Positions 1 to 12,893 of a stretch of DNA of 64,000 nt are shown here, in pieces. Origin of the DNA: Adiantum capillus-veneris (taxonomy: Eukaryota; Streptophyta; Polypodiopsida; Polypodiales; Pteridaceae); NCBI GenBank assembly GCA_014529385.2, contig CM043947.1, positions 97,748,036 through 97,812,035 of the forward strand. Reading direction: 5' to 3'. The notes beneath the pieces are model-generated. The model was not told the DNA's origin. It was given only the letters and a program-made list of their open reading frames with translations, and did not search any database. Every line of letters begins with the position of its first letter. The stretch's first letter is position 1. The position numbers and the translations under genes are program-made.

Positions 1-234
1 ATTATTTTGTTATTTACTTTATTTTTCTCATTAATTCCACATATTGAGCATACATCTATTACTACATAGTCATTTTTCTATTTTTTTTAAAATATATACA
101 TATATACATAAAAAGAAAAAAAATAAAAAGAGAAAGAAAGAAAGAAAAAGCACGCAATCATCACACACCTTCCACAGATACTCATAGCTGCTGAGCACCA
201 TGCTAAAGTAAAACAATCTCTCACTTATGAACGC
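1..234. other. AT-rich stretch, no gene seen
   Basis: AT-rich sequence with a purine run of A and GAAA around 110-150. I see no coding potential. It lies directly upstream of a decayed gypsy gag and may be leader or LTR remnant of that copy, but nothing in it proves this. Confidence 0.5.
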
Positions 235-1110
235 ATGCGAAGGCAAGAGTTGGAAGATAAATTATTACATTCTACACGCATAGAATCTACACCGACACCA
301 AAGCAAGACAAAATTAACAAAAAAGCCATCACTTGCAAGGATTTTGATGGCACTAGAGATGCTAGAACAGTTCTAACATGGGTTAGTCAATTAGATGACT
401 ATTTTCAGGATGAAGACTTGTTTGAATGTGAAATGGTAAATTGTCCATCAAATCATTTCAAGAGTAGCGTTGCATTGTGGTGGAACATCACCAAACAGCA
501 TGGTAAAAGACCACGTATCTGGCAAGCATTCAAAAAGTTGTTTTAACCTCAATTTTTTTGCCCATTTTATATAAAGCTAAAGCACGACGCCAATGGGATT
601 TAATTCGATAGGGTCAAAATGAAGATGTATATGGCTACACTGATCATCTTTGGAATTGTTTAGTTCAATTGCAAGCTATTGAACATGTCAGTGGTAGAAA
701 ATTAAAGCGTAAGTATATATCTGGCTTAGCACTATAAATTGGTGCTGAGGAAGATATGTTTGAATTGGGTTTACTATCAAAGGATATTAATTTGGCCCTT
801 AATGTGGAGAAGAAGAAAGATAGACAACCCTCGCACATTGAGAAAACTGCTAGACTAACCATAACAAGATAAATTTTTTCTCTCCTAGCTTTGATAGGAA
901 CAAACATCAAAGCCGTACCTTTTTCAAGAGATGCAGATTTGACAAATTTGCTACAAATTCTCAACCCTATGGCAACAACAACATCAACACACAACAAGAA
1001 GACAAACAAAATTATTCCAACCAACGTCCTGCTCAAAACTCTAATGGTAACAAGAAGGTGAAGTGTTTGAAATGTTTCCAATATGGTCACCATGCATATA
1101 AGTGCCCAAA
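235..1110 (+). pseudogene. Decayed Ty3/gypsy gag (capsid plus zinc knuckle)
   Basis: Remnant of a retrotransposon Gag, the structural protein that packages element RNA. The first part (235-546) is open and has the usual capsid pattern: a Trp-Val-x-Gln-Leu segment, then a Leu-Trp-Trp motif and a Trp-Gln-x-Phe-Lys segment. After a stop at 544-546 the homology continues in another frame through a GL-containing segment near 715-770, with more stops. It ends in an intact CX2CX4HX4C zinc knuckle at 1061-1108. No protease or reverse transcriptase follows, so this is an isolated fragment. It differs clearly from the gag at 1980-2870 and so belongs to another gypsy family. Confidence 0.75.
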
Positions 1111-1979
1111 AAACACTATGGCCCTAAGACCATAGGGTCTACATCATACTAGAGAGGAACCTATGGCCTTCAGGCTAGAGGATAGCCCATGGGTCCATGT
1201 AGAAGCTCTCGAAGAGCATTTGGACCATTCAAGTGCACCAAAGTATGCACTATGGTAGCTCTCTCTATCTCTATTGCTATTTATCTCTTTCACTCTAGAT
1301 CTCTCTTTGTATTTTACCTCCTCTCTCTCTACCCCCTCTCTATCTCTCATTCTCTCTCCACTTTCTAATGATATCTATCTTGGTACTTGTCTCTGTAGAT
1401 ATCAATATATATCCCTTTTACTATGCTATATCTATTTATCTTTCTTTTCTATATACATATGCTCATAGTTTGGTAGAATGCATGGTAGAGATTAATGGTA
1501 CGTAGTCCTATCGCATTAATCCTACATGCTAAAAATGGTAGAGGTGCTCGAGCTATTTGATTTGAGTGCAAGGTTGCAAATAACCAATTTCGGAGATGTA
1601 AGTTATGTTGTTTTCTAGCAAACTTCGTTGATGTGGATTTGTCTCATGAACACTCACTTTTGAGTTGTGTTGTCCATTTTTGGCCATAAAAGGCAGGCCA
1701 TAGGTTTTATTACTCGTCATACATTTTGTTTATTTTTGGGCAGGTGCTTCATAGTTTCCATGGTGATGTTTTGGGCTGGCATGTGCTTGTAATCACTTTA
1801 ATTTGAGTTGTGGTGTTGTGAGAATTCTTTTGGTACAGCTTGTGCTGCTCACTTTGTGTGTTGAGTGCTATTTGAAGACATTTCTATAGAGGTACCCTTG
1901 TTCTGGTTTTTCAAATAGTGTTTTGGTACCCACCACTAAGAGAAATTGCTTCAAGTTACCTTCACTGGTTTTGGGAGCC
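1111..1979. other. Unassigned; probably decayed LTR and leader of the next gag
   Basis: No gene seen. A pyrimidine-rich CTCT zone lies at about 1261-1460. At about 1915-1940 there is a TTTTGGTACCCACCAC-like segment that matches the region just upstream of the gag in the element at 12.5-17.8 kb, so the 3' part is probably its decayed LTR end and primer-binding site. I cannot place the LTR start. Confidence 0.4.
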
Positions 1980-2870
1980 ATGGAATTTAGTTTTCCAAAG
2001 TTTCATGAAAAGGAGAAGGAATCTTCGAAAGGTTTCATTGTGAAATTGGAGTTTTCTTTCCTTCTTACTGACAATCATAGCCCAACATTGGTGCTATGAG
2101 TCTTCTACTTTTGTTTGGAGAGAGATGCTAGAGAATGGATCGAAGGCTACAAAAAGGAGCTCAAATCGGCACAACCTCCTCATGTTCTGAACTATGAAAT
2201 GGTAGGACATGATTTTCTTAGACACTTTCAACATGTGGAAGACCCGAAAAAGATATAGCAGTCTATTTAAAGCTTAGTACATGGTGAAATCTAGACCATA
2301 AAAGACTTTGTGAAGGCCTTCAATGCATTATGCACAAAATGGTGTACATCTTTGTGGGTTCAAATTCCTCTAGAAATGTTAAAGAAGGATCAGTTTCTTG
2401 CAACATTGAGAATAAGTCTACACTTTAAGGTGTAGCTCAAGAAATCAAAAAACTTTGAGGAAGTTGAAATTGCAAAAAATAAAAAGTGGAAGGTAGAGCA
2501 TCTTAATCAACTTGGAGTCAATGTCAAGCTTGCCAAAGGTTGAAGTGAAATATGCAGAGCAACCAAGGGTTCTCATTAGGGAGCCAAGTGAAGATAAACA
2601 AGATTCTTAATATGTGAATGCTTTTCACAAGGAGACACAAGAGGTGGTAGATCTTATGAATAATCTCAATGCACATATGATGGGAAGTGGACAAGGCCAA
2701 ATCTATGGATATGGTTGTCTCTATAAAATGATTGAGGGTTTTGTACGTGGTACAGGAAGAGGCATGATTGGAAGAGGGTAGTTTCAATGCTACAATTGTG
2801 GTGAATGGGGTCATATGAGGCCTCAATGTGACAAACCAAAGAGAAGGCTGGTGATATGTTTCTTGTCATA
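1980..2870 (+). pseudogene. Decayed gypsy gag, same family as the 15.9-16.9 kb gag
   Basis: A second, older copy of the Gag found on the minus strand at 15873-16895. The two align over most of their length: the FYFCL-x-x-DAREW motif, an EKEL/KKEL-x-SAQPP segment, the FVKAFNAL-x-x-KWCTSL motif and the FEE-x-x-EIAKNK segment are all recognisable. The C-terminal zinc knuckle at 2788-2829 keeps its CX2CX4HX4C pattern. Several in-frame stops and frameshifts break the reading frame, so no full protein can be made. The downstream pol is absent. Confidence 0.85.
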
Positions 2871-3141
2871 GTAGTTTAGCCATTTCAATAATCCACTTTT
2901 GGTTAGCTACTTAACATAAGCGGTTGGGCTTTTTAAGTCTGATTAGGGTTGGCTGCTTAGGGTAATCGACCTTTCCTTTGCCTGCTTAGGAAATTTTTAG
3001 CTCGACCATTTTCATCTGCTCTGAGTAGTCGCTTATGGTTGGTTGTGTTTGGCTGCTTAGGGCTAGTTTCTTAGGTTTTAGTTAATCAGAGTTAGGTTGT
3101 TTTGGTCTATTAATTGAGGGCTAGCCGTACAGTAGACTAAC

Positions 3142-3183
<42 letters not shown>

Positions 3184-3249
3184 CTTTTAGGAGAAAAACT
3201 ATGTACATTAAATTACATCATGTCATCTTGGTCTCGTCTTGTCAAGTTT
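2871..3249. other. Unassigned, with CT microsatellite
   Basis: T- and G-rich sequence with imprecise GGCTGCTTAGG-like repeats at about 2920-3070, then a CT tract. I see no gene. Confidence 0.5.
3144..3181. repeat. (CT)n microsatellite
   Basis: About 18 uninterrupted CT units, read directly from the sequence. Confidence 0.95.
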
Positions 3250-4495
3250 TTTCACAATTGTCCATAAACTGTAAACATATCTCCCTCAGAGATGCTGATA
3301 CAATCGTCCATCATCTTTTTCTTAATGATCTCCCATAGGATAGTGACTTTACATAGTGAGACTTTTTCAAAGCATCCATAATTCGCAACATTCGAAATGA
3401 AAAAAAGTAACCATACTGCCAAGGATTGCAAACAAAACTGAATAGCATCATCTTGAAACTTACACAAGGCAAAATCTAGAGAAAATAGACAATTTAAAAG
3501 GAACCCAATTCTACACATTTTGTAGAATCCACAACCATCACTGCCTTACATTTTTACAATCCCAAAACCTATATCTGACAGTTTTCTTAGCCTCACATAT
3601 AGGGCATTTTCCATCAGCAATACATTTTTTCAACAGTAGCTCTTCACAGGAAAGGGAACATGTAAGCAGTCTCCCCATAAACACTTTGTGTTTGTTTGAG
3701 GAAAGAATAGTCCATAAAGAAACCAGTCTCCATATTCACCAATCTTGTGATCTATTAAATCTCTGATATTTGTTACATTTGATAGATATGTCCACAAATG
3801 GAATGAGAAAATTGTAAAATTGAGTTGTAGAAGACTTCCACCAATCGCCTACATTCCGTTGGAGGTGTGAGTCTCTAAATCTCTCCCTTAGGTTCTCTAT
3901 AATGGGAACTTGGAGCCTAAAACTGTGAATATACAAGTCTTTCCAACTTCTTCTAAAAGCATTGGAAAGTTTGAAATGTCTTCTAGTTGCAAAAAAGGGG
4001 ACAAACAATCCATGAGAGTCCAAAATTTGTTCAATGCATGTGATACCTTTTCTAAACATCCTAATGGTTGGTTTTTCAATAATCAAAGCAAGAATATTTT
4101 TAAAGACAAAGCTCGAGAAGGCATTCTCTTTTCCAAGAGATTTCCCTGTATACCTAAGTCCGACCTTGACATATCAAGTTAGAGCATGTATGTTTCCAGG
4201 AGCTGATCATCAGCTCAGCAGTGATACATCCAGTATTTAGAGGAGCATGTGTGAACAATTTATCCCATTCAAAGATATTCCACGTCCCATGAAAGTACAC
4301 AACTGACAAGGACACGATTTCCCAGAGACGTTTGGACCAAATATAAGTGTCTCTTTTGAACATATGGTTCACCATAGTATCTCTTACAGCATGAGCATGT
4401 GCGTGCAAGTTTAGGACTCCCAAGCCCCCCTGGTTCGTAGAACAGACAACAATCGATTGGCATACCTTTTTACAGGGTTCATGGGACACCATCAA
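3250..4495 (-). pseudogene. LINE (non-LTR) ORF2 C-terminal remnant
   Basis: Read on the minus strand, 4495-4154 shows the typical end of a plant LINE reverse transcriptase: a Cys-rich lead, then a GGLGVLNL motif followed by an alanine/leucine stretch and a Trp-x-x-x-Leu-Trp segment. Further on, about 3690-3540, is the zf-RVT type zinc-binding segment with CPIC, a following FWDC and a short hydrophobic tail; the expected His before FWDC is Arg here. The frame is broken by stops and shifts, and the endonuclease and RT core are missing. It is a 5'-truncated, long-dead copy. Family assignment rests on motif order only. Confidence 0.7.
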
Positions 4496-4963
4496 AAACT
4501 ATGGTCTTATTAATGAAGTATTTTTAGAATTGCCTATAGCTTACCCATTACTGAGCTATTAGCAAGCTCGATATGAACTAATGCCAACTTGGCACTGTGA
4601 AGCCCACTCCACTAATCTTTGCAAGAAACGATATTTGAAACCATAGGAGTAGTTACTTGGGTGTTATTCTTTGAATTCTAAGAGAAGTAGAAATCAATGC
4701 TTTAATATCTATCTATCTCTCACCCCTCTATACATTAGAGAGAGAGAGAGAGAGAGGAAAGGGGTAGAGATAGAGAGAGATATGTCATAAACTCCAATAT
4801 CTAACCAACCCAAATGATTTTCTCATATTAAACTGATCATTTGATGTGGGAGAATAAACAGGAACAAGGGTTAAGATATGGACATGTGCTTATAGATCTA
4901 TCTCAACATGGGGCCAATGGTAAAGGGGACCAGATTAAATGAGAGATGGTCTATCAAACAGCA
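4496..4963. other. Unassigned, with GA tract
   Basis: No gene. A short (GA)n tract lies at about 4736-4757. The segment ends at the outer edge of a long inverted repeat. Confidence 0.5.
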
Positions 4964-6070
4964 ACACCGGTGATTAAACACTGATTAGAGAGAAATTACA
5001 ATATCAAGGAAAGCTACGCCTACACATTCGAAGCTACCGAAGGCAACAACGCAATGCGTAGATACAACAAATCGACGATACTCATGACGATTAACAACCA
5101 GGTTTGATTAGCAATTGTTAATAGAGAAAGTGTAAACGACCAAAGATGGTTTTTTGACTGATTCGATTAAATAACTGGAGGCGCATATACATAGAGTTTT
5201 CTATGTGACTAAGACCTAACAACTAGTTTTTGAATCGAAGTTCTTTTTTTACTTGATTCATACTGATTTTACATAGAGAGGACTAATACTTACATACTTA
5301 GTATACATAAAAAAACATTAACATGCGGTATTTTTCTCTATCCTTCTTAAGTTGGTTATATATACGCAACTAATTGTGCTTGAGGTACAACCATACACAA
5401 TAATCCACCTAAGTGGATCTTACGTACATCGGTCTCTATTTTATAGAAATACTAACATAACATATTAGAGGCACGGAATAAAGCATACTCACATACACAT
5501 AACGGCCAATAGATGAATGCCAACATCGAGGAACAATACCAAGTCACCCACTTAAACAATTGTCTTATGGATATCCGTGTCAACACTCTCTATTATAAAA
5601 AACTATGCAGCATCATATACCCTTATAATAGGAGAGTCTCTAACATGTGGATTTACCTACTCCTTGAAATAATAATTAATTTTGGACATACCTAGCCTAG
5701 ACCCACAAAGTTTACTAGTCTTGTTCATCAAAAGCTTTTTTAACAACATAGTGTAACTAAAAATCATACAGCAGGACATGCACACACAGGAGGTTGCTCA
5801 AACTAGACTAGAGGAAAAACCAATGGAGATGAAAAACGTTGAAGACAAGGCAAACCGATCTAAATACTTACATTTGGAAAACTCCACCCCTCTGTTATAC
5901 GCGATTTCCCCATTAGATGTAAACAGTTATATCATCATAAATCCATAAAAACCATATTTAAGAGGGTATTACCCTACCGCAAGCCAAAAAGTCTACCCCT
6001 AATGTATATAGGGAGATTCAATGAGTGTTGGGCTATGTGACAACTATAACAAGCAGAATAGATTGCTTGG
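4964..6070 (+). repeat. Left arm of long inverted repeat
   Basis: Pairs with 8510-9612. Its inner end is the segment reading AAGCAGAATAGATTGCTTGG. Small open frames inside it have mirror images in the other arm and are not genes. Confidence 0.9.
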
Positions 6071-6139
6071 ATACCTGTCTTCCCATCAAGGATAGCCCAA
6101 TTTCTAACTTGATATTTGTTTTGGATGGTGGCAGGTATA

Positions 6140-7020
<881 letters not shown>

Positions 7021-8509
7021 TTGGGCTCTAACTACATAATGATTTTTTTGGTTACCTTACCTAATACCCATCTGCAGTATAATTACTACCTCACCGGCAT
7101 CGCGCCCGATTTTATGGTATATATTGGCATACATATGCAATGTTTGTGCACACACTACTACGTGCATACATGCACACATGCACAAGCTTACCTTTGTTGT
7201 AGGTTAGAACTCTCGTTCTCTATGTCGACTGTCACAAACGAGAGTACTCCTAATTAATAAGTAGAGTACACACACTCACTCTCACTCATATATACACCAG
7301 CAATCAAGGTTTTCCTTTTACTTGCTATCCTTGTCTCTTTGGAAGCTGTAGTCCCTCTGTTGATTTAGCAACAAAAGGCTCTACTCCATCTTACTTTGCA
7401 TTAACATATGGCGTAAACTAATGAGGTAGGCTGTCATACCTACTGGGATTATTTAGATTCAACGCTTAAGTAAATTTATGTACATTTGTATTATTTTTTC
7501 CTCATTCTGATCAGTTATACGGGTTGTTTTCTAAGTATACAGAAATGCTCACTATTTGTTTCTAACACAAACCCATGGTATAATTGTAATGATGTATTGC
7601 ATTAATCTAAGGAATAGGTAAATAATGTGGTTTGAGAGCATAATACAACTATTGTGGGTAACATAATAGCCTGTTATCTTTAGCATAATTTTAGTGCCTT
7701 TAAACTCTGAACATGGTATAATTAGGGATAGATAAAGAAACTACTAAATGGTACTTGATAGGTCAGTAAAATGATATGTGCTGGTCAAATCAAACAGTGT
7801 ACGTGATGGCATAACACTGATATATGGTTTCCTTTGAAAATAGACTCAAACAACAAACAAAATGTTGACAATTTTTTTAGATTTTTGGCATGGTACAGGA
7901 TTTGTTTTGACAATAACTTTACTGGAATTTTGTCGCTATGATAGTAGCATTTTTTGGATGGTATATGTGGATTCATATTAAAATGTATAGGGCAGTAGAT
8001 GACTTATGAATTTTGGTCTTTTTTGCATACAAATTATATGTCTCTTTATCAAGAGGATTTCTTTGAATCTCATCATGTGATGGGCATTATAACTAATTTC
8101 TTAGCACCCATAAAAAAATGGTATGGCTTCTCACCCAAAACTCAATAGCATTGACATACTTGTTGTGGTATGGTAATTGGGACTAGGTATTTAATTAAAC
8201 TGCTTTTAATGTTACACTTTTCATTTGTTGCCAATATCTCATACATAAGTATGTATTTCAAGTTCAAGCTAAGGGCATGAAATGCAATTACAAAAATACT
8301 GCTAGAATGCGTGTGCGTATTGATCCTGTCAGGATAACAACTATCAATGAGAAAATATTTTTAGAACGTAACAAGTAGGAACCAAAACCCTTGGTAGTTA
8401 TTCACGATACAAATGACATAACCTTGTCTAGGACTAGACCTTTTCTTACCCGAAAAGCCAAAACTGTTGTACATTACCCTGAATAATTAATAACATTGTA
8501 CTAACAATC
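7021..8509. other. Interior of the long-TIR element, no gene seen
   Basis: AT-rich sequence with short open frames only and no recognisable domain. Read on both strands it does not resemble a transposase. Confidence 0.5.
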
Positions 8510-9612
8510 AAGCAATCTATTCTGCTTGTTATAGCTGTCACATAGCCCTACACTCACTGACTCTCTCCCTATATACATTAGGGGTAGACTTTTTGGCTTG
8601 CGGTAGGGTAATACCCTCTTAAATATGGTTTTTATGGATTTATGATGATATAACTGTTTACATCTAATGGGGAAATCACGTATAACAAAGGGGTGGAGTT
8701 TTCCAAATGTAAGTATTTAGATCGGTTTGCCTTGTCTTCAACGTTTTTCATCTCCATTGGTTTTTCCTCTAGTCTAGTTTGAACAACCTCCTTTGTGTGC
8801 ATGTCCTGCTGTATCATTTTTAGTTACACTATGTTGTTAAAAAAGCTTTTGATGAATAAGACTAATAAACTTTGTGGGTCTAGGCTAGGTATGTCCAAAA
8901 TTAATTATTACTTCAAGGAGTAGGTAAATACACATGGTTAGAGACTCTCCTATTATAAGGGTATATGATGATGCATAGTTTTTTATAATAGAGAGTGTTA
9001 ACACCGATATACGTAAGATAATTGTTTAAGTGGGTGACTTGGTATTGTCCCCCGATGTTGGCGTTCATCTATTGGCCGTTATGTGTATATGAATATGATT
9101 TACTCTGTGCCCCTAATATGTTATGCTACCATTCCTATAAAATAGAGGCCGATGTAGGATCCACTTAGGGGGATTATTGTGTATGGTTGTACCTCAAGCA
9201 CAATTAGTTTTGTATAACCAACTTAAGGAGGATAGAAAAAAAATACCGCACGTTAATGTTTTATTATGTATACTAAGTATGTAAGTATTAGTCTCCTCTA
9301 TGTAAAATTAGTATGCCTCAAGTCAAAAAAGAAGAACTTCGATTCAAAAACTAGTTGTTAGTTCTTAGGCCCATAAAAACTCTATGTATGTATGCCTCCA
9401 ATTATTTAATTAAATCAGTCAAAGAACCAGATTTGGTCGTTTACACTTTCTCTATTAACAATTTCTAATCAAACCTGGTTGTTAGTCGTCATGAGTATCG
9501 TCAATTTTTTGTATCTACGCATTGCGTTGTTGCCTTGTGTAGCTTCGAATGTGTAGGCATAGCTTTCCTTGATACTACATTTGCTCTCTAATCAGTGGTT
9601 AATCATCGGTGT
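8510..9612 (-). repeat. Right arm of long inverted repeat
   Basis: Reverse complement of 4964-6070. The arms differ by scattered substitutions and small indels along the full length, so the duplication is not recent. Confidence 0.9.
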
Positions 9613-11509
9613 GTGGGATTGTGTTGGGGTTAGTGCTTGGAGATGGATAGATAGCGATGGTGGTTGTTGTGGGCAGATTGTATGTGCATTCTGAGTAGTA
9701 TAAATAACATTCCAAGATCTTAGTGTTGCTATGAAAGATGTTGAGAGCTGGGTGCTTAGTAGTACTACAGCGGAAAATGGGCTTATAATTGTGCACTACT
9801 TGTGTGCATTGCTTGTGTGTGCATGCGCAACTGCCGCAGTAGTTGAGAGTGCCAAGAGTGAAAAAACCTTGCAATAGTACGCTTTGTTCTCAGGTTTTTA
9901 TGCAATTTTAGAGTGCTAAATATAGTAGTATCCTAGTAAGGCAGCCCATTTGGTGCATTAAGGGTAGTCAACTTGTTAGGAGTGCACATGCTTGTAACAT
10001 TTTGTTTTTTGGAGGGTTGCATCCACTCCATTTTCTATTAAGATAGTCATTCATTTGGTGTGTTGAATTTAGTTAAGCATCCGTTTAGTTTTAGTGAGCG
10101 TCCATGCATTTCTTTATGTTGAGGATTGCATCCATCCCTTTAAGTTTTCAAGCTAAGTGTATCCTATCTAATGTGAAGTGGTATTACTCACACATTGTTT
10201 GATTAAAACCTCACTTAGTGTATTTATGGATCCCTTACAAGACTAAGATCGATAATTTAACACCTGCTGTTATAGAGACGATTGAAAGCAAAACAACTCC
10301 CGTTTCTTGCTATGGTAGAATTTTCTGGGAAAGAAATTGAATGGTAATATTTTGATGGGCAGCTAAAGTTGATTAGATACTTTTTTGAGATGCTAACATG
10401 GTACTGGGCCATGGTCTTGCATTGGTCATTGTGCACATGACTTCCGTATTTGGATGGTGCCACCTTGACCTCTCACAAGATTGAGTCATCAGCCAAGCAC
10501 ATAATCTCAAAACAAGTCAAGCACATATTTTTTAGCAGCCACATGTCAATCCCCTACAGATTGTGTATATTTTCATCAAGATATTTTTCTTTTGTTGCCA
10601 CTTTTTTCACATTTTAAAACTCCTCTAGATGATTGACATTAATCCATTCTTCGATCAATAAGAGTAACACTTGACAAAAAAACACATAATATTTGGATGC
10701 CAAAGACTGTAAACATGCATTATAATTGATTTTATATAGTTGCATCGTCCGTTGACTTGGAATTCTGAAACCACCATACCTAGGTTAATCTTTCAAGAAA
10801 AAGTTTATATAAAACGTCGTTTAAATTTATAGTGTATTTCTAGCCAAACTTTATGTTGAAATTTGTTAAGGGTTTAGGTATGCTACACGAATTCAAGACT
10901 TCTTGGTAAAATACAAAAGGCTCTATAAAATTTATTACAAAAACCAAATGTACAAATCTTCCTTTTGATTTATTTGTTCTACTCATTTGTTTAAGTGAAT
11001 TAGCTTTTGTAAGAATAATCCGAACCTGATCTTCACTTGAGAAGAATTCCAAAGCTTTCAATGTATCACCAATATCTTTAGCACCACAAAATTGTTGAGG
11101 TTTCTTATGCGCAATAGAAGAAGCCCTGCCCAGTGTATGCAAGATCTTCTTCATGTCTTCTTTGCCTTTCAAAGGTCTAAGAATATTTTTTGATGGTATT
11201 GGCTATAGGTGTGTTGGCAAGTCTGGGTAGGAGCAGATTACCTGGGGTATACAGGACAAGCCCACGAGCAGCTTCAAGCACATGTTCATGAAAGTGATAA
11301 TAGACCAAAATAGCATGACATTAGGAAGTTTGGACTCAAAAATGGGCCTTGTAAGAATTGTTGATGTGGAATAGCTTTCAAAAAGTGGGGATCGGATTTT
11401 GTTTGCAAATAAGATCCAAACTTGTCGGAGGTTGGATATTTAGAATCTACTCTTCAAATGCTATCTATTGATATATAGCACGCATGTATCGGACATTGCC
11501 TTCATGTAG
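9613..11509. other. Unassigned, no supported gene
   Basis: Mostly AT-rich unique-looking sequence. It contains short open frames without recognisable domains; the only one with a hint of homology is listed separately (10840-11172). Confidence 0.5.
10840..11172 (-). pseudogene. Possible exon fragment, weak resemblance to an EHD-type GTPase segment
   Basis: A 110-codon open frame. Residues around 42-70 read as an acidic SSEDQVR segment followed by IILTKANSL, which recalls the region around the NKAD guanine-specificity motif of EH-domain ATPases/GTPases; here the motif would be TKAN. The rest of the P-loop domain is not visible nearby, and the C-terminal half is hydrophobic and looks like run-on intron. 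I cannot exclude a chance frame. The resemblance is from memory and not tested. Confidence 0.2.
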
Positions 11510-11711
11510 ATCTAGAAAAAGGTGATTTTAGATTGTTCAATCTCCTACAAAAGATTGGTTGTATCATAAATTCAATAAAGGTTTTTTTTGGTTAATTTAT
11601 TGAATACTCTTGTTCAACAACATTCTCTATTTCGAGGATATAAACTTATATATTTATGTCTATGTCAATAATTAGTATATGGTTCTATATTGAAGGGATA
11701 TACACCATAAA

Positions 11712-11750
<39 letters not shown>

Positions 11751-12251
11751 TCATAGCATGGGATGATGTGGATGGATCACAAGAAGAATATCAGATTATA
11801 CACATGCTCCATAACTACCTAAATCATGAAGTACCAAAAAATCATGTAACATTTCAAAAAATAAATCAATATTGTGCCGGAATACTAAAGCTCAAATATT
11901 CAAGCTAACACTATTTCCAAGATGTGTCTAGATCTATATTCATGATTATGACTATACGTGATGGTTTATGCAAAAGAAAAAATGTGTCAGGAGGTACTTT
12001 GGCCACCAGTTTTCCCTCAGACAACATATGAACATGATTTTCACTCGGGTTGGGTGAAGGAAACGCTATGGTTGAAATTGCAAGCTTAACCCTAAGTGGA
12101 AGATCCCTCTTTTTTTTCTTCTATGTACTTTGAGTGTGCCCAATATTGTAATGTTTTCTATAATAAAAAACCTTCTGCTTTTTGGATGTTCCATATTTGG
12201 CCTAGCACATGGCGATGGTGGTGGGATACTATGGTGATTGGCTTACTATAT
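11510..12251 (+). repeat. Dispersed repeat R, copy 2
   Basis: Homologous to 6140-7020; carries its own short CA tract at about 11715-11744. It stops at an abrupt junction, TATAT followed by TGATAGCC, where a gypsy LTR fragment begins. Confidence 0.8.
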
Positions 12252-12477
12252 ATTGATAGCCGTTTTTCGGCTCTCCGTAATTGCCATAGTGAGTTAACCC
12301 ACCCTACCAAAATCATCCAAACACTGTGGCTATCCCTACCATTTCACTGTACATAGGTGTGTGTGAGTTAGGGGACTTTTCCCATATCTTCTTAAAAACC
12401 CTTAATTAGCCAGTCACTGGGCTAGTTGAGCCAAAAAAATAAAAAAAATAAAAAATATAAGTATATTATGGCCCAAG
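12252..12477 (+). repeat. Truncated 5' end of a long gypsy LTR
   Basis: Starts TGATAGCCGTTTTTCGG, the same start as both LTRs of the gypsy element at 41300-53101, and follows that LTR through the segment AGTCACTGGGCTAGTTGAGC to a TATTATGGCCCA motif. It then breaks off and integrase sequence of a different element on the opposite strand follows. Only the first 226 bp of a roughly 2.5-kb LTR remain. Confidence 0.85.
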
Positions 12478-12893
12478 GCCCACCTGGATAGATAGTCAAC
12501 AGCAGTAAGTATGTAACATTTGCCTCTAGCTGTCATAGGTAGAGGACCTATTGCATCAATACCCCACTTCTCAAACACATCATAAGCCACAATGGTGCCT
12601 CTAATTTCTGATTTGAGAACCCTATTTGCCATGTTTTGACGCTCTTTACAAGACTTGCACCAATGATGAACATCACGTTGAACACTTGGCCACACATAAC
12701 CCTCCTGCAAAACTTTATGCAAAGTGATCTTTGCAGCAAAGTGACCACCACAATAACCCTCGTGATTCTCCTCTAAAATTTTGTAAATTTCCTCTTTCCA
12801 AGGCACTTTTCTCATCACAAGATCAGCCCCCTTCATATACAAGGCATCACAAAGTAGAACATACCTTTTGGCACGACGTAGGAAGGCGTACCT
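12478..12893 (-). pseudogene. G1 integrase N-terminus, truncated
   Basis: Contains the H2C2 zinc-binding domain: HEGYCGGH, then a GYVWPS motif and a CKSCKE pair. It continues into the start of the catalytic core with a WGIDAIGPLP motif and a VDYLSRW motif that holds the first catalytic Asp. The sequence then breaks at 12477 into foreign LTR. The second Asp and the Glu of the DDE triad are gone, so strand transfer is impossible. A TAA at 12894-12896 separates it from the RNase H part. Confidence 0.9.

Noticed and set aside
5513-5962. Small frames shared by the two arms of the long inverted repeat
   Set aside because: They are short, mirror-image by-products of the inverted repeat and lack domains.
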